Shown piece by piece: positions 1-10,473 of a stretch of DNA of 64,000 nt. The DNA is taken from assembly GCF_020379485.1 (NCBI RefSeq), contig NC_063446.1, positions 10,773,597-10,837,596 of the forward strand, read 5' to 3'. A program made the position numbers and the translations under genes. The DNA comes from Brassica napus. Lineage: Eukaryota; Streptophyta; Magnoliopsida; Brassicales; Brassicaceae. Within the stretch, counting starts at the first letter, position 1, and every line of letters begins with the position of its first letter. The notes beneath the pieces are model-generated. The model was not told the origin of the DNA and did not search any database. It saw nothing but the letters and a program-made list of their open reading frames with translations.

Positions 1-641
1 GAGTAATTATATATATCTTATTTATATATATTGAGTTTTTATATATAAGAAGATCAAAATTATTTTAAATAATGACATGTCTTACAAGTTACATCAATGC
101 CATGCAATAAGTACATATCAATACAAATACATTGCAAATACGTGGTTCAAACTATACGATGGTGGATTTAAATCTCACCTCAACAATATTCAATCTAGTC
201 ATCAAGAAAGAATTGTAATAAACGTACTTTAATTTACTTTCCATTTGATATGTCGTCTATGTATAAAATTACAAAACAAAAACAACGCCTTTTTTTTTTA
301 ATTTTTTTTAAATTTATTTAAGCAAAAAAATCATTTTTACATTTGTTGTTGCCCTATTTTTAAGTTTGATTTGAATTAAAAAACCATCGTCGACTCAATC
401 TTCATCTTGTTTCCGGCCATTGAAACTATGTCTTCAACTCAATCTTCATATTGTTTCCAGCCATCTAACCAGCCCCCTCTCATAGGCATGGCCATATAAT
501 CCTCTGAATATAGCAAATCGATTTTGAATTCATTTGTCCACCATTCGGATCAGGTGAGAAGACGGTGTAGCCGCCTCCCCATGTCTTCTTTGATTGTGTT
601 CCCTCCATATAGTGACAATGTGGTGTGGAATACATACCGAA
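1..641. other. A/T-rich spacer, no gene recognised
   Basis: This stretch is mostly A/T-rich with homopolymer runs (around 290-320). I see no supported coding region. Part of 480-640 may be the decayed 3' end or 3' UTR of the minus-strand cysteine protease pseudogene that follows, but no conserved residues are left to prove it. Confidence 0.5.
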
Positions 642-914
642 TTAGGAATATATCAAGCTTATCCACTCCTTGGTGTGATAAAAAGCATATTGGGCTACAC
701 CACACATCCCTTGAGGCCAAGCCACGTCTCTACGGATCCTAATGTAACCATTTTCTCCCCAAGTTTCACCCCAAGAGTTCTTTGCCAGCCAGTACTTAGT
801 CCCGTCCTGGCTTGTCCCATATCCAACAATCGTAGCCGCATGATTTGCGCTGGTCCCACAAGGCCCGTCGTATACTCCACCTGAGTAATGCATGAACCCG
901 TCCTGATGACTCGC
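642..914 (-). pseudogene. papain-like cysteine protease pseudogene, C-terminal part
   Basis: The minus strand encodes the C-terminal half of a peptidase C1A (papain family) domain. Visible are the catalytic-His region (NHAATIVGYG), the catalytic-Asn motif (KNSWGETWG) and the conserved tail region MCGVAQYAFY. After that the reading frame runs into unrelated residues, so the normal C-terminus is altered. The rest of the same gene lies on the far side of a Copia retrotransposon (5848-6959). The sequence ends exactly at the target duplication CTCGC (910-914). Family knowledge: these are secreted or vacuolar endopeptidases similar to SAG12-type proteases. The gene cannot make a working enzyme. Calling it one gene split by the insertion is inference from the matching target duplication and complementary domain halves. 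Confidence 0.85.
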
Positions 915-1280
915 GGTTGATATGCCTTGAATCTGGATGTTACATCTAGGCGATGGATGTTACATCACATACATCATACCGACTCGGTTGCATCAAGAGC
1001 GTTGCATCAAGTTATTATGGATGTTACATCTGATCGTGGGCTTAGGCCCATGAGTCTGTATAGTCTAGTGTTTTAGATGCGAGATGCTACTATATATATC
1101 TTGTATTCGAAGTAACCCTAAACTTGCAATTTGTAAGCTCAATATCGCCTCCAATAATAAGATCTCTCTTTGCCCGTGGACGTAGCCCTAGGGGTGAACC
1201 ACGTTAAATATATGTGTCGCAGTTACATCGCTTTTATTCATATGTTTCCGCATCAGTTCCTTCTCACGTTCGTTACAACA
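915..1280 (+). repeat. 5' LTR of the Copia element
   Basis: 366 bp, the same length as the 3' LTR at 5482-5847. It ends TTACAACA. The 3' LTR starts with canonical TG; here the first base has changed to G. A TATATATA stretch near 1090 is a plausible TATA region. Confidence 0.93.
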
Positions 1281-1283
1281 AAC

Positions 1284-1295
1284 TGGTATCAGAGC
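1284..1295 (+). promoter_or_regulatory. primer-binding site (initiator tRNA-Met)
   Basis: TGGTATCAGAGC lies 3 bases after the 5' LTR. It is the usual plant Copia primer-binding site complementary to the 3' end of initiator tRNA-Met. Confidence 0.9.
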
Positions 1296-1317
1296 TCGGG
1301 GTTGGTGATCTGGTGAG

Positions 1318-2523
1318 AAGATGTCTAGAATAAACGCGAAGATTGACAAGTTTGATGGGAGAAATAGCTTCAATCTTTGGCAGGTTAAGATGCAGGCGTT
1401 ATTGAAGCAACAAGGCATCTAGGGACCATTGTCAGGGAAGAAATCTAAAGCAGCTGATTTGGAGGCTCTGGAAGAGAAAGCGTTCTCAACAATTTTGTTG
1501 TGTCTAGTAGACGAGATTATCATCGAAGTATCGGATGAAAAAACGGCTGCTAGTTTGTGGCAGAAGTTGGAGAGTTTGTACATGATAAAATCTCTGACGA
1601 ATAAGCTACTTCTGAAGCAACGCCTCTTCGCCTTGCGTATGCAAAAAGGTATTGAGCTTCGCGACCATCTTGACAAGCTAAATTCGATATTACTGGAGCT
1701 GCGTAACATCGATGTTAAGGTGTAGGATGAAGACGCGGCACTAATCATGTTGGTATCTCTGCCGAACTCTTTCGAGAACTTCGTGCAATCGTTCATTGTT
1801 GGCAAAGATTCAGTGAAACTGGAAGCAGTTAGGTCGGCGCTTCATAGTCGGGAATTGCGCCATAAGGCATCCAGCTCAGGGACAGACAATCAATCATCGG
1901 GGTTGTTTGTCAGTGGTAAGAAGATGTCTAGAATAAACGCGAAGATCGACAAGTTTGATGGGAGAAATAGCTTCAGTCTGTGGCAGATTAAGATGCAGGC
2001 GTTGTTGAAGCAACAAGGCATCTGGGGACCATTGTCAGGGAAGAAATCTGAAGCAGCTGATTTGGAGGCTCTGGAAGAGAAAGCGTTCTCAACAATTTTG
2101 TTGTGTCTAGCAGACGAGATTATCATCGAAGTATCGGATGAAAAAACGGCTGCTAGTTTGTGGCTGAAGTTGGAGAGTTTGTACATGATAAAATCTCTGA
2201 CGAATAAGCTACTTCTGAAGCAACGCCTCTTCGCCTTGCGTATGCAAGAAGGTATTGAGCTTCGCGACCATCTTGACAAGCTAAATTCGATATTACTGGA
2301 GCTGCGTAACATCGATGTTAAGGTGGAGGATGAAGACGCGGCACTAATCCTGTTGGTATCTCTGCCGAACTCCTTCGAGAACTTCGTGCAATCGTTCATT
2401 GTTGGCAAAGATACAGTGAAACTGGAAGAAGTTAGGTCGGCGCTTCATAGTCTGGAATTGCACCATAAGGCATCCAGCTCAGGGACAGACAATCAATCAT
2501 CGGGGTTGTTTGTCAGTGGTGTG
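1318..2523 (+). repeat. 603-bp tandem duplication inside gag
   Basis: Positions 1318-1920 and 1921-2523 are two copies of the same gag segment in direct tandem with a 603-bp period, so the reading frame is kept. About 17 differences are visible by eye. Both copies begin at the same methionine context (AAGATGTCTAGAATAAACGC). Copy 1 carries two in-frame stop codons, at 1421-1423 and 1723-1725; copy 2 is open. Confidence 0.93.
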
Positions 2524-2550
2524 AAGGGACATCGGAACAGAAGGACTTGA
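1321..2550 (+). pseudogene. Copia gag (UBN2-type) with internal duplication and stops
   Basis: The start at 1321 follows the primer-binding site. The protein resembles plant Copia gag (the UBN2/DUF4219-type segment with motifs FDGRNSF, LWQ and LVSLPNSFENF). It is duplicated in tandem. The first copy is closed by stops at 1421 and 1723; the second is open to 2550. The zinc knuckle downstream (about 2585-2640) is damaged: one Cys codon is now Trp and a stop interrupts the knuckle, while the remaining Cys and His positions are visible. Gag would form the virus-like particle that packages element RNA. No complete functional gag can be read. Confidence 0.85.
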
Positions 2551-2642
2551 AAGATAGGAAGTCGTTTCCAAGGGGTTCTAAAGCATCTGATATATGGAAC
2601 TATTGCAAAGAGAAGGGACATTAGAAGTCAGACTGTCCCAAG

Positions 2643-4766
2643 ATGAAGGAGCAACAGTTTGGATCTGTTGCAGTAGCCGAGGAAGAAACCAAGTCTGACG
2701 ACGACATCGCTCATGTTGTGCACGGACACACACACTCTTCTGATGTGTGGGTTCTTGATACGGGAGCATCCTACTATATGACACCGAGGAGAGAGTGGTT
2801 TTCAGAGTACACAGAGGTACTTGACAGCAAGATTAAGATGGCAAACGACTTTGTCTGCAAGATTGTTGGGATCGGCTCAATCAAGCTCAGGACACATGAT
2901 GGTAGATTATGCACATTGAACAAGGTTAGGCATGTTCCATCAATGACAAAGAATTTGATATCCGTGAGTCTTCTGGATAAGAAAGGGTTCAAATATTTGG
3001 GTGGCGATGGAGTTTTGAATGTTTACAGGGGTTCTGATGTGATTCTGAAGGGTTTCATGAACGGTACTCTGTATTTACTGAAGGGTACAACGGTTACCGG
3101 TTCAGCAAATATTGCATCGCCAGAGATCCCAGAGGAAGATATGACTAAGCTATGGCATATGAGGCTTGGACATATAAGTGAGCGTGGGATGCAACATCTG
3201 TCGAAGCAAGATATGCTTCATTCTGATATTGGTTTGGAACTCTGCTCGAAAGAGTTTAAACAATTTTGTAAGGATACAACATCTGTCAAGCATCTTACAG
3301 ACAAGGGAACACCACAGCGGGATGGTGTTGCAAAATGGATAAACTAGATAATGCCAGAGAGAGCGATGTGCATGCTCTCGAGTGCTGGTTTGGAGAAGCG
3401 GTTTTGGGCTGAAGCAGTTAACACGACTTGCTACTTGATAAATCTTATTCCCCACATAGGCATCGAGTGCAGGATACCTTCTAAGGTATGGTCAGGTAGA
3501 TCTGCTGAATATTCACTTTTAAGAGTGTTTATGGGCTACGGTAATGGAATCAAAGGATACATGGTGTGATCTCCATCAGAAAACCGAATGGTTCTAAGCA
3601 GGAATGGTGTCTTCGATGAAGCATCTATGGTTAGAAGCTCAGGGTCCAGTTCAGAAGCAGAAAAGGGTAGAACTGATAAACAGGTGGAGCTGCAAGATGA
3701 TCATGAAGTGATCGATGTGCAGGCACACACAGAAAATCAAGAGGAGCGTGTAGAAGATGTTCAGTTGGAGTCTTCGAAGATTCAACCGCTTGATGCTACA
3801 GAGCGTATCATCGTGAAAGATCAACCAAGAAGGGTTGATGTCAGGCCACCAGAGAGATATCGCTTCAAGGATATGGTGGGTTATGCACTTCAGGTTGCAG
3901 AGGAAGTGGATGCCTCATCTACTTACATGGAAGCTGTTTCTAGTCTCGAGTCTGAGAAATGGCATGTTGCGTTGCAACGAGAGACGTGGAGTCTCATCAG
4001 AAGAATCATACATGGGACCTGGTCAAATTACCATCAGAGAGAAGGGATGTTACATGCAAGTGGGTCTTCAAGATTAAGGATGGAGCATCACTGGTAGAAG
4101 GAGCTAAGTATAAAGCTCGGATTGTTGCAAGAAGTTCCAGTCAGAGAGATGAAGTAGATTACAATGAAATATTCTCATCGATGGTCAGACATACTTCCAT
4201 CAGAGTGTTGCTAGCGCTGGTAGCACGTCAGGACTTGGAGCTTGAGCAATTTGATGTGAAGACAATGTATCTTCATGGAGAGCTAGAGGAGATATACATG
4301 ACTCAGCCAAATGGTTGTCGAGTTCCTGAAAAGGATGACTATGTGTATACGCTTCAGAAGTCACTTTGTGGATTTAAGCAGTCTCGGAGGATGGTACAAG
4401 AGATTCGACAGCTATATAATCAAGTTGGGCTACATCAGAAGTCCTTATGATTGGTGTGTCTGCATGAGTAAGTTGAAGGATGCGACGTTCATCTGTTTGG
4501 TACTCTATGTGGATGACATGTTGTTACCTGAAGAGAAGTGTGGCATCGAGAAGCTGGAGCTTCTGGGTTTTGAAGTTGAGATGAAGGATTTGGGTGCAGC
4601 AATGAAGATTTTAGGGATGGAGATCTTCAAAGATAGGGAGAAGAAGTTGTTCTTGTCGCAGAAGGCCTACATTAATGAGGTGTTGACAAGGTTCGTGATG
4701 TCTTCAGATGAACCTATCAGTATTCTGTGCACTGCAAATGTTCATCTCACCATGTATATGGTTTAG
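2643..4766 (+). pseudogene. Copia pol remnant: protease, integrase fragment, reverse transcriptase
   Basis: The open stretch 2643-3347 has an aspartic protease site (LDTGAS) and the GAG-pre-integrase motif LWHMRLGHISERGM. Directly after the latter, near 3218, the sequence jumps to the C-terminal end of the integrase core, so the zinc-binding region and most of the DDE core are missing. Further pieces at 3351-3569, 3588-4097, 3959-4450 and 4311-4766 carry the integrase C-terminal region and a reverse transcriptase (LVLYVDDM around 4500), with changes of frame. RNase H is not recognisable; the coding homology stops where the 17-bp minisatellite begins. The element could not move without help from an intact relative. 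Confidence 0.85.
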
Positions 4767-5190
4767 CCCGTTGGGGCATCATGCCCGTCGGGGCATCTGG
4801 TCCGCAAGGACATCTGGCCCGTCGGGGGATCTGGTCCGCAAGGACATCTGGCCCGTTGGGGCGAACGGCCCGTTGGGGCGAACGGCCCGTTGGGGCATCT
4901 GGTCCGCAAGGACATCTGGCCCGTTGGGGCATCTGGTCTGCAAAGACATTTGGTCCGCAAGGATATCTGGTCCGTTGGGACGTCTGGTCCGTTGGGACGT
5001 CTGGTCCGTTGGGACGTCTGGTCCGTTGGGACGTCTGGTCCGTTGGGACGTCTGGTCCGTTGGGGCGCCTAGTCCGTTGGGACATCTGGTCCATTGGGAC
5101 ATCTGGCCTGTTGGGGCGTCTGATCCGTTTGGACATTCGGTCCTTTGGGACATCTAGTCCGTTGGGATATCCGGCTGATGACGAACGTCT
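4766..5190. repeat. 17-bp minisatellite (CTGGTCCGTTGGGACGT-like)
   Basis: Tandem copies of a 17-bp unit, most regular at 4975-5070, with degenerate variants on both sides. Because 17 is not a multiple of 3, every frame reads the same 17-residue repeat, and several frames on both strands stay open. The long overlapping ORFs here are a by-product of this period, not genes. Confidence 0.9.
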
Positions 5191-5289
5191 GGCTCTAGTA
5201 GAGCATCTGACCGTTAAAGGGCGTATGGTTCGTCATAGCAACACATCTGGTCTGAAGGGACATCTAAGGCAAAGAGAGCGATGGTACAT

Positions 5290-5465
5290 TTGGCGTTGAA
5301 GAACGCATCTGGTACATTTGGCGTTAATGGTGCATCTGGCACTTGAAAGTGCATCTTGTACATCTGGCGCTGATGGCGCATCTGGTACATCTGCCGCAGA
5401 GAAACGCATCTGGTACATCTGGCACTTGAAGGTGCATCTGGTACATCTGTTATTGGGAGGATTTA
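5290..5465. repeat. second, degenerate minisatellite (CATCTGGTACATCTGGC-like)
   Basis: About seven imperfect units of roughly 20-30 bp built from the words GCATCTGGTACATCTGGC and TTGAAGG/TGATGGC. The CATCTGG word is shared with the neighbouring 17-bp array, so the two arrays may have a common origin. Confidence 0.7.
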
Positions 5466-5469
5466 AATC

Positions 5470-5481
5470 AAGGTGGAGATT
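5470..5481 (+). promoter_or_regulatory. polypurine tract before the 3' LTR
   Basis: The purine-rich AAGGTGGAGA followed by TT ends right at the TG that starts the 3' LTR (5482). This is the expected plus-strand primer position. Confidence 0.75.
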
Positions 5482-5847
5482 TGTTGATATGCCTTGAATC
5501 TGGATGTTACATCTAGGCGATGGATGTTACATCACGTACATCATACCGACTCGGTTGCATCAAGAGCGTTGCATCAAGTTATTATGGATGTTACATCTGA
5601 TCGTGGACTTAGGCCCATGAGTCCGTATAGTCTAGGGTTTTAGATGCGAGATGCTACTATATATATCTTGTATTCGAAGTAACCCTAAACTTGCACTTTG
5701 TAAGCTCAATATCGCCTCCAATAATAAGATCTCTCTTTGCCCGTGGACGTAGCCCTAGGGGTGAACCACGTTAAATATATGTGTCGTAGTTACATCGCTT
5801 TTATTCATCTGTTTCCGCATCTGTTTCTTTTCACAATTGTTACAACA
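5482..5847 (+). repeat. 3' LTR of the Copia element
   Basis: 366 bp, starting TGTTGATATGCC and ending TTACAACA, collinear with the 5' LTR. It is followed by the target duplication CTCGC at 5848-5852. Confidence 0.93.
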
Positions 5848-6959
5848 CTCGCGTCCATCTAGACAGAAACAGGTGCCTCTATACAGCCTCCAACAATACC
5901 CGCTCGTTGTTGCTAGGGACGTACTGAAAACTTCTGATCCGTGCAACTGGTATTGCACTGGACCGGCATGTCCCATCTGATCCTTGGTAAGAGTAGGACT
6001 TCTCTGAGGCGATGCCTCGGTTTTGGATTATATTGTTAAAAGCATCCGACATTATCCCACCGTTACAGCCTTGGTCGTATACTCTCTATCGCAGTCTAGA
6101 AGCTGTTGTTCGGAAAAAGATACGAGCCTCCCACTGGCGATTTTAGTCACACGTTCCACTCCTGCCACAGCCGAAAAACTCCCAGCAACATCCTGTACAT
6201 ATATATAGATTTTCTGATCAATTGGATGCTCTCGTAGAAGCAACAAGTACAACCCTATTTACTTAGCCCTAAACTAACCCTATAATATATTTTGGGTTGC
6301 CCTTGCATTTCATTTGTTTAGATTATCTTTATCTATTTTTTTTTATATTTTAATATACTGTGAACCTCTATAAATTAATAATGTTAGGACTACACCAAAA
6401 CTATAATTTTTTATTAATTTATAGAGATATTAATCTATCGATATACTAATTAAACCAAAAACTTAATTTGAGACTATAAAATTATATTATTTTATAGAGA
6501 TTTTTAGTGTATATTAATTTATAGAGTATTAATTTAAAAAGGTTATTGTAATATGTTCTCTAATATGTATAATTCTATAAAAACAAGCATCATTGGCCTT
6601 GGTATTTGACAGGAGTGACAGCTTCTTCACTCCTCCAGTCCTTGCTCTCGCCTAATACTTAGTCCAGTGTGCGTTGCTATGAACTCCTCGTTGGTCGAAT
6701 CCGCGAATTCATTGATACCAAGCTTGTAGCTTGTGTTCCCTTTCTTGTTGAAGTTCTCAATAAACTCGTTTTAAACACGTGTATCTCATCTGTTTCTCGA
6801 GCTCATCACTGTAAACGCGAGAAAAGCGAGACATCTATTGCTCATGTTTATCAACCATCGACAGCTTGTGGGAGGTATTGTACGAGAAGTAGCTTGAGAG
6901 ATTCTGAAACTCGTGAAAAGAATGGTCAAAACCATGAACAAGACCATGATCGATGTCAT
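5848..6959 (-). pseudogene. papain-like cysteine protease pseudogene, N-terminal and central part
   Basis: Reading leftwards from an ATG at 6959, the minus strand starts with a signal-peptide-like stretch (MTSIMVLFMVLTILF) and then, after a frameshift, the inhibitor I29 prodomain (KGNTSYKLGINEFAD). The next piece, around 6052-6230, has FSAVAGVERVTKI and LVSFSEQQLLDCD, which lie just downstream of the catalytic Cys in papains. The catalytic Cys region itself falls near the exon junction and is not clearly preserved. Several stops and frame changes occur (for example near 5880-5900), so decay goes beyond the Copia insertion. The C-terminal half is at 642-914. From memory the family matches Arabidopsis At2g34080/At1g29080-type proteases. 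Confidence 0.85.
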
Positions 6960-7407
6960 TTTGCTTTTAGAGAATTGGGTAAATAGAAGAAAGAGTTTAT
7001 TTTTTTGTTGTTGATTATGATTAGTTGTGTTGTAGTGTGGTGACGGGTGAGGAAGTAAGGATAGAAGGAGAAGTATTTATAGATCTAGGATGTAACAATG
7101 AGACCCAATCATGATTCATATGTAAGCAAATGCAAGTTGACAAATGACAATCCATTTGAGGTTATGTTAATACTTCCGTGATCTTTGGAAGAAAATACTT
7201 CTCATTTGCGTGTATTAATATGTTTTTTTCTTAAGAGCATCCGGTCGGGGTTCTAGTCAAAAGTTTCTATATACATATATATATATATTATTTAATTGTG
7301 AGTTTTTAAAAATTACTAAAAATCCAACGAAATTTTTTAAAGTTTCTTTGTATTGAATTTCTGTAAATTTTAGAAACCTGCAATTAAATACTAATATAAG
7401 TAAATAA

Positions 7408-7470
<63 letters not shown>

Positions 7471-7669
7471 AGAATCTTATGACTAGAACCATTATTGAGA
7501 GTGCTCTTAGTTACGACTAGCATCATTAGTGGATATTATCATTAGTGGATAGTATTTTCCCAACAATCTTTGTCATTATTATATTAGTTATGTAGAATTA
7601 TTTTATTTTGTTATTTAAATTTAATTTTAACACAAAATTGAAAATAATAAAATGACACATGACTCATAA
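6960..7669. other. spacer upstream of the protease pseudogene
   Basis: A/T-rich spacer that would hold the old promoter of the minus-strand protease. It contains the TA microsatellite at 7413-7467. No other gene is seen. Confidence 0.5.
7413..7467. repeat. (TA)n microsatellite
   Basis: About 27 uninterrupted TA units. The minus-strand ORF over it that reads YIYIYI is only the repeat. Confidence 0.95.
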
Positions 7670-8146
7670 GAGCATGATTGACCCATGTCTCTTAGCCGGG
7701 GTTGTTAACTCATGATTTGACTTTTTTTTTTTACATTTTTCGGCTAAAAGACGATTTTTATATCTCTTATTTAAGAGTCGGTTCTTAGCTTTTCTTAGTT
7801 AAAATCTAAGAAAAACTAAGAATCGTCTATTATCCGAAGCTAAGACCAGCTGCAACGCAGGATATTAGCTATTTCTTAGCGCTAATCCTTATGCATTAAG
7901 AATAAAATAATAATTAAACTTGACGTTACGCTAAGGTTGAATCCTTAATGAAGGATTTATTTGCGGTTGATCCTTGATGCGCTAGCAACGTCTGATTGGA
8001 TCCGGAAAGGGATGTGTTTTGTGAGGGGGGAAAAAACTCGGTCATTTTCGCGACTCGAGCAGAAAAAAAAACCTTTTCAAGGTAAATCGGACCATTTTAG
8101 TTCTTTATTTTTGCATTTGGAGTTGATGCATGTTGATTCATCAGTT

Positions 8147-8500
8147 TTTATGGATTCGATTGTGGGGATCAAATAGAGTTTGGGTTTAAAATCGAATTGG
8201 GGATTAAAATCGAATTAGGGTTTTCGTCTGGTCTTACTATTTTCTTCTTTTCTATTCGCTTCTTTGTTTATGGATTCGATTGTGGGGATCAAATAGATTT
8301 TGGGTTTAAAATCGAATTGGGGATTAAAATCGAATTAGAGTTTTCGTCTGGTCTTACTATTTTCTTCTTTTCTATTCGCTTCTTTGTTTATGGATTCGAT
8401 TGTGGGTTTCAAATCGAATTGGGGATTAAAATCGAATTAGGGTTTTCGTCTGGTCTTACTATTTTCTTCTTTTCTATTTGCTTCTTTGTTGGTTTCATCA
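8147..8500 (+). repeat. 120-bp tandem repeat, about three copies
   Basis: Three copies start near 8147, 8267 and 8387 with a 120-bp period. Each holds ATCGAATTGGGGATTAAAAT and TCTGGTCTTACTATTTTC. The third copy is slightly shorter. It lies in the leader of the GRF gene. A related two-copy repeat lies in the same relative place in element 2 (54450-54715). Confidence 0.92.
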
Positions 8501-8552
8501 CGATTAAAGGATTTTGATCCGCTTATATGTTTCTGTTCTTGTAGGTTCTGAA

Positions 8553-9088
8553 ATGGAGGAAGAATTGCGAGATATGAAAGCACACAAAGCATACTACAAC
8601 ATGCTTCATTTCGTTGCAAATGCGCAACAGGGGATTCCCAAGCTGTGCCCCTGTGGATCTATCACGAAGGAGGTCGTCGATGAAGAAGATACATATGACT
8701 ACCTCCCTGGGAAAAGATACTTCATATGCAAAGACTATGAGGTTTGAATTCTTCTGTCTATATTTATCGATCTCGTCCTTCCATATTTATTTGTTGTTTG
8801 ATAAATTCTTTCCTGTTTTCGCAGAATGACGGGATGCATTTCAGGCAACCATGGGTTATGGGAATGCAACAAGAGGTTGAGAGACTCAAAGAACGTTTTC
8901 ACGAGCAGGAGAAGCTTCTGCGAGAGTGCGAGGCACTTAAGGTGAGTTCTCTCTGATGGTTCACTCTCTTATTAATCATCTTTCTAAGATATTCATTTGT
9001 TAGTCTGCTGTCTTTTCAGGGCCAGGTGAGGATGCTGCTTATGCGGGTGGCTGAACTCGAGAAACGAAACTTACCGGTTTCTAACTAA
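8553..9088 (+). CDS. GRF-type zinc-finger / coiled-coil protein inside PIF/Harbinger element
   Basis: Exons 8553-8741, 8825-8941 and 9020-9088 give 375 nt, 124 residues, with no internal stop and GT-AG introns. Residues 30-60 form a GRF-type zinc finger: CPCGS, then about 25 residues on GKRYFICKDYE. The end of that exon, plus the next (NDGMHFRQPWV), completes the domain. Residues about 75-120 are a heptad-like helix (EVERLKERFHEQEKLLRECEALK) likely to form a coiled coil. GRF fingers in other proteins bind single-stranded nucleic acid; the role here is unknown. It lies between the element's 5' end and the ORF1 remnant and is the only intact ORF in the element. The start was chosen as the first ATG after the repeat leader; the preceding GTAGGTTCTGAAATGG may include a 3' splice site of a leader intron. 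A damaged copy occurs at 53897-54423. Confidence 0.85.
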
Positions 9089-9461
9089 GGTTAGTGTTTG
9101 AACTTACCAGTTAGAATTCAAATGGAATTTAGTTTGTAGTTAGAAAAGAAACTAGGATTGTGTAACCGTGTCACTTAGTAGTTGAGAATACTTGAAAACA
9201 AACTAGGATTGTGTAACCGTTTAATGTTTCTGAGCAAATAACTTTTAGTTTGTAGTTAGGAAACAGACTAGGATTATTAATGCACACCAAACCACCATTT
9301 AATTGTGCGTAACTGCACTGCTTCCTTTAAGCCTAAAACCCATTAAATTCTCGTGAGCTGTTCTGATATGACTGTTTTCTACTAGGATTCAATAGAGTTA
9401 TTATAAAATCTCTCATTTAATCGTATGTTTTTCTACTAGAGAAACACAGACTTCTTCCTAA

Positions 9462-9587
9462 ATGGCCAAATCCGGTGGTTATGTAAACCTTGTAATGAGT
9501 CAAGGGCCAGTTCATCTTGACTCCTGCGAACCTCTCTCTGAGATGGAATCAGCTCTCAAAAACAAACTTATGTCTGAATTGTTGTAG
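9462..9587 (+). pseudogene. 41-codon ORF left by internal deletion of Harbinger ORF1
   Basis: The short ORF starts MAKSGGYVNLVMSQGPVHLD and ends EMESALKNKLMSELL. The first part matches the N-terminus and the last part the C-terminus of the Myb/trihelix-like ORF1 found at 52953-53650 in element 2. The whole DNA-binding middle is missing, while the reading frame through the join stays open. This looks like an internal deletion derivative; whether the peptide is made is unknown. Confidence 0.7.
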
Positions 9588-10473
9588 GGTTTGTTAGCTC
9601 TAACCTTAGTTTCAGATGTTTGCATTATACTAGTTTCAACTGTTTGCATTAGACATAAGTGTAGTTGTCATTTCACAACTAAAACATGTATATTTACGTT
9701 GCTTACACACGTGATTTTCTTCTGTTTCAGGTGAAGTACAAGACCATGTGCTTGTTGAAGACATAAGCTGGTATCAAGTCACGGGTAGTTTGTATTTTCT
9801 GTTTGTATTTTCATGTGAACCACATCACGGGTTGTTTGTATGTTGCCTTTATAAGTCTGTTTGTAGACTAGGATGTTATGCTATTTCCTTTGCTCTTCTA
9901 CTTCCTTTGTACTGTCTTAAAAACGGATGTAATGATGTTTTAGTGGAATCTATTTCCTTTGCTCTTATTTTCCTTGTACAATCTCCTTTCCACAAACAGA
10001 AAGAGTACTTGGTTCTGTTCTGATTTGTGTGTTGTCTAGAACTCATAGTTCTCAAATGGTTTTGTTCTCTTGATCCATTTTTTTCAACAACAAGAGACAA
10101 TAATCATATGGTTCATCTAGACGAGCTTCCCACCTTCATCTAGACGAGCTTTCCACCTTCATCTCCATCAGCAGTTCCCACCAATCTCGACGAGCAAGGT
10201 ATATGGATCTATAGCTTAAAAATGATCTCTTCGGTAATGCTAAAGATTTGTCTGGTTCTGATGATACTTTGAGGTGGAAATGACGCTGTCACATGGACCG
10301 TCAATATCTACATCATTGAATTTTGGTTTGTTCTATAAACATTTCATGTTTCTTTCATTAGCCTCTTTGATGAATTCCCAAGTGTTTCGTTTGTTCAATT
10401 ATCAGTTATTAAAACAATTTGATGAACCATTAGAGCAATTAAAATGATTCGAAACTTTATTATGTAAAAACCC
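9588..10473. other. non-coding interior of Harbinger element 1
   Basis: This stretch runs between the ORF1 remnant and the truncated transposase. It contains leader-like A/T-rich sequence, short duplicated words near 10115-10160 (CATCTAGACGAGCTT repeated), and the point where transposase homology begins abruptly. No intact gene is seen. The first third of the transposase is absent. Confidence 0.6.

Larger units (their letters stand above)
915..5847 (+). mobile_element. Ty1/Copia LTR retrotransposon, decayed, with 5-bp target duplication
   Basis: Two 366-bp direct repeats (915-1280 and 5482-5847) bound the element, and a 5-bp target duplication CTCGC flanks it (910-914 and 5848-5852). A primer-binding site complementary to initiator tRNA-Met follows the 5' LTR, and a purine-rich tract precedes the 3' LTR. 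The internal order (gag, DTGAS protease, GAG-pre-integrase, integrase remnant, reverse transcriptase with YVDDM) is Copia. The coding region is broken by stops and frameshifts, most of the integrase core is missing, and no RNase H is recognisable. Two minisatellite blocks fill the 3' internal region. The LTRs differ at about 14 of 366 positions by eye. It sits inside the cysteine protease pseudogene. Confidence 0.95.

Noticed and set aside
1419..2408. Minus-strand ORFs opposite gag
   Set aside because: They are mirror ORFs of the duplicated gag segment, with no family match.
4708..5299. Long overlapping ORFs on both strands
   Set aside because: They read the 17-bp minisatellite in several frames. 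The same 17-residue repeat appears in each, so none is a gene.
7257..7526. Minus-strand 89-residue ORF with YIYIYI
   Set aside because: It is the (TA)n microsatellite.
8197..8517. Plus-strand ORF with repeated FSSGLTIFFFSIRFF
   Set aside because: It reads the 120-bp tandem repeat in the Harbinger leader.
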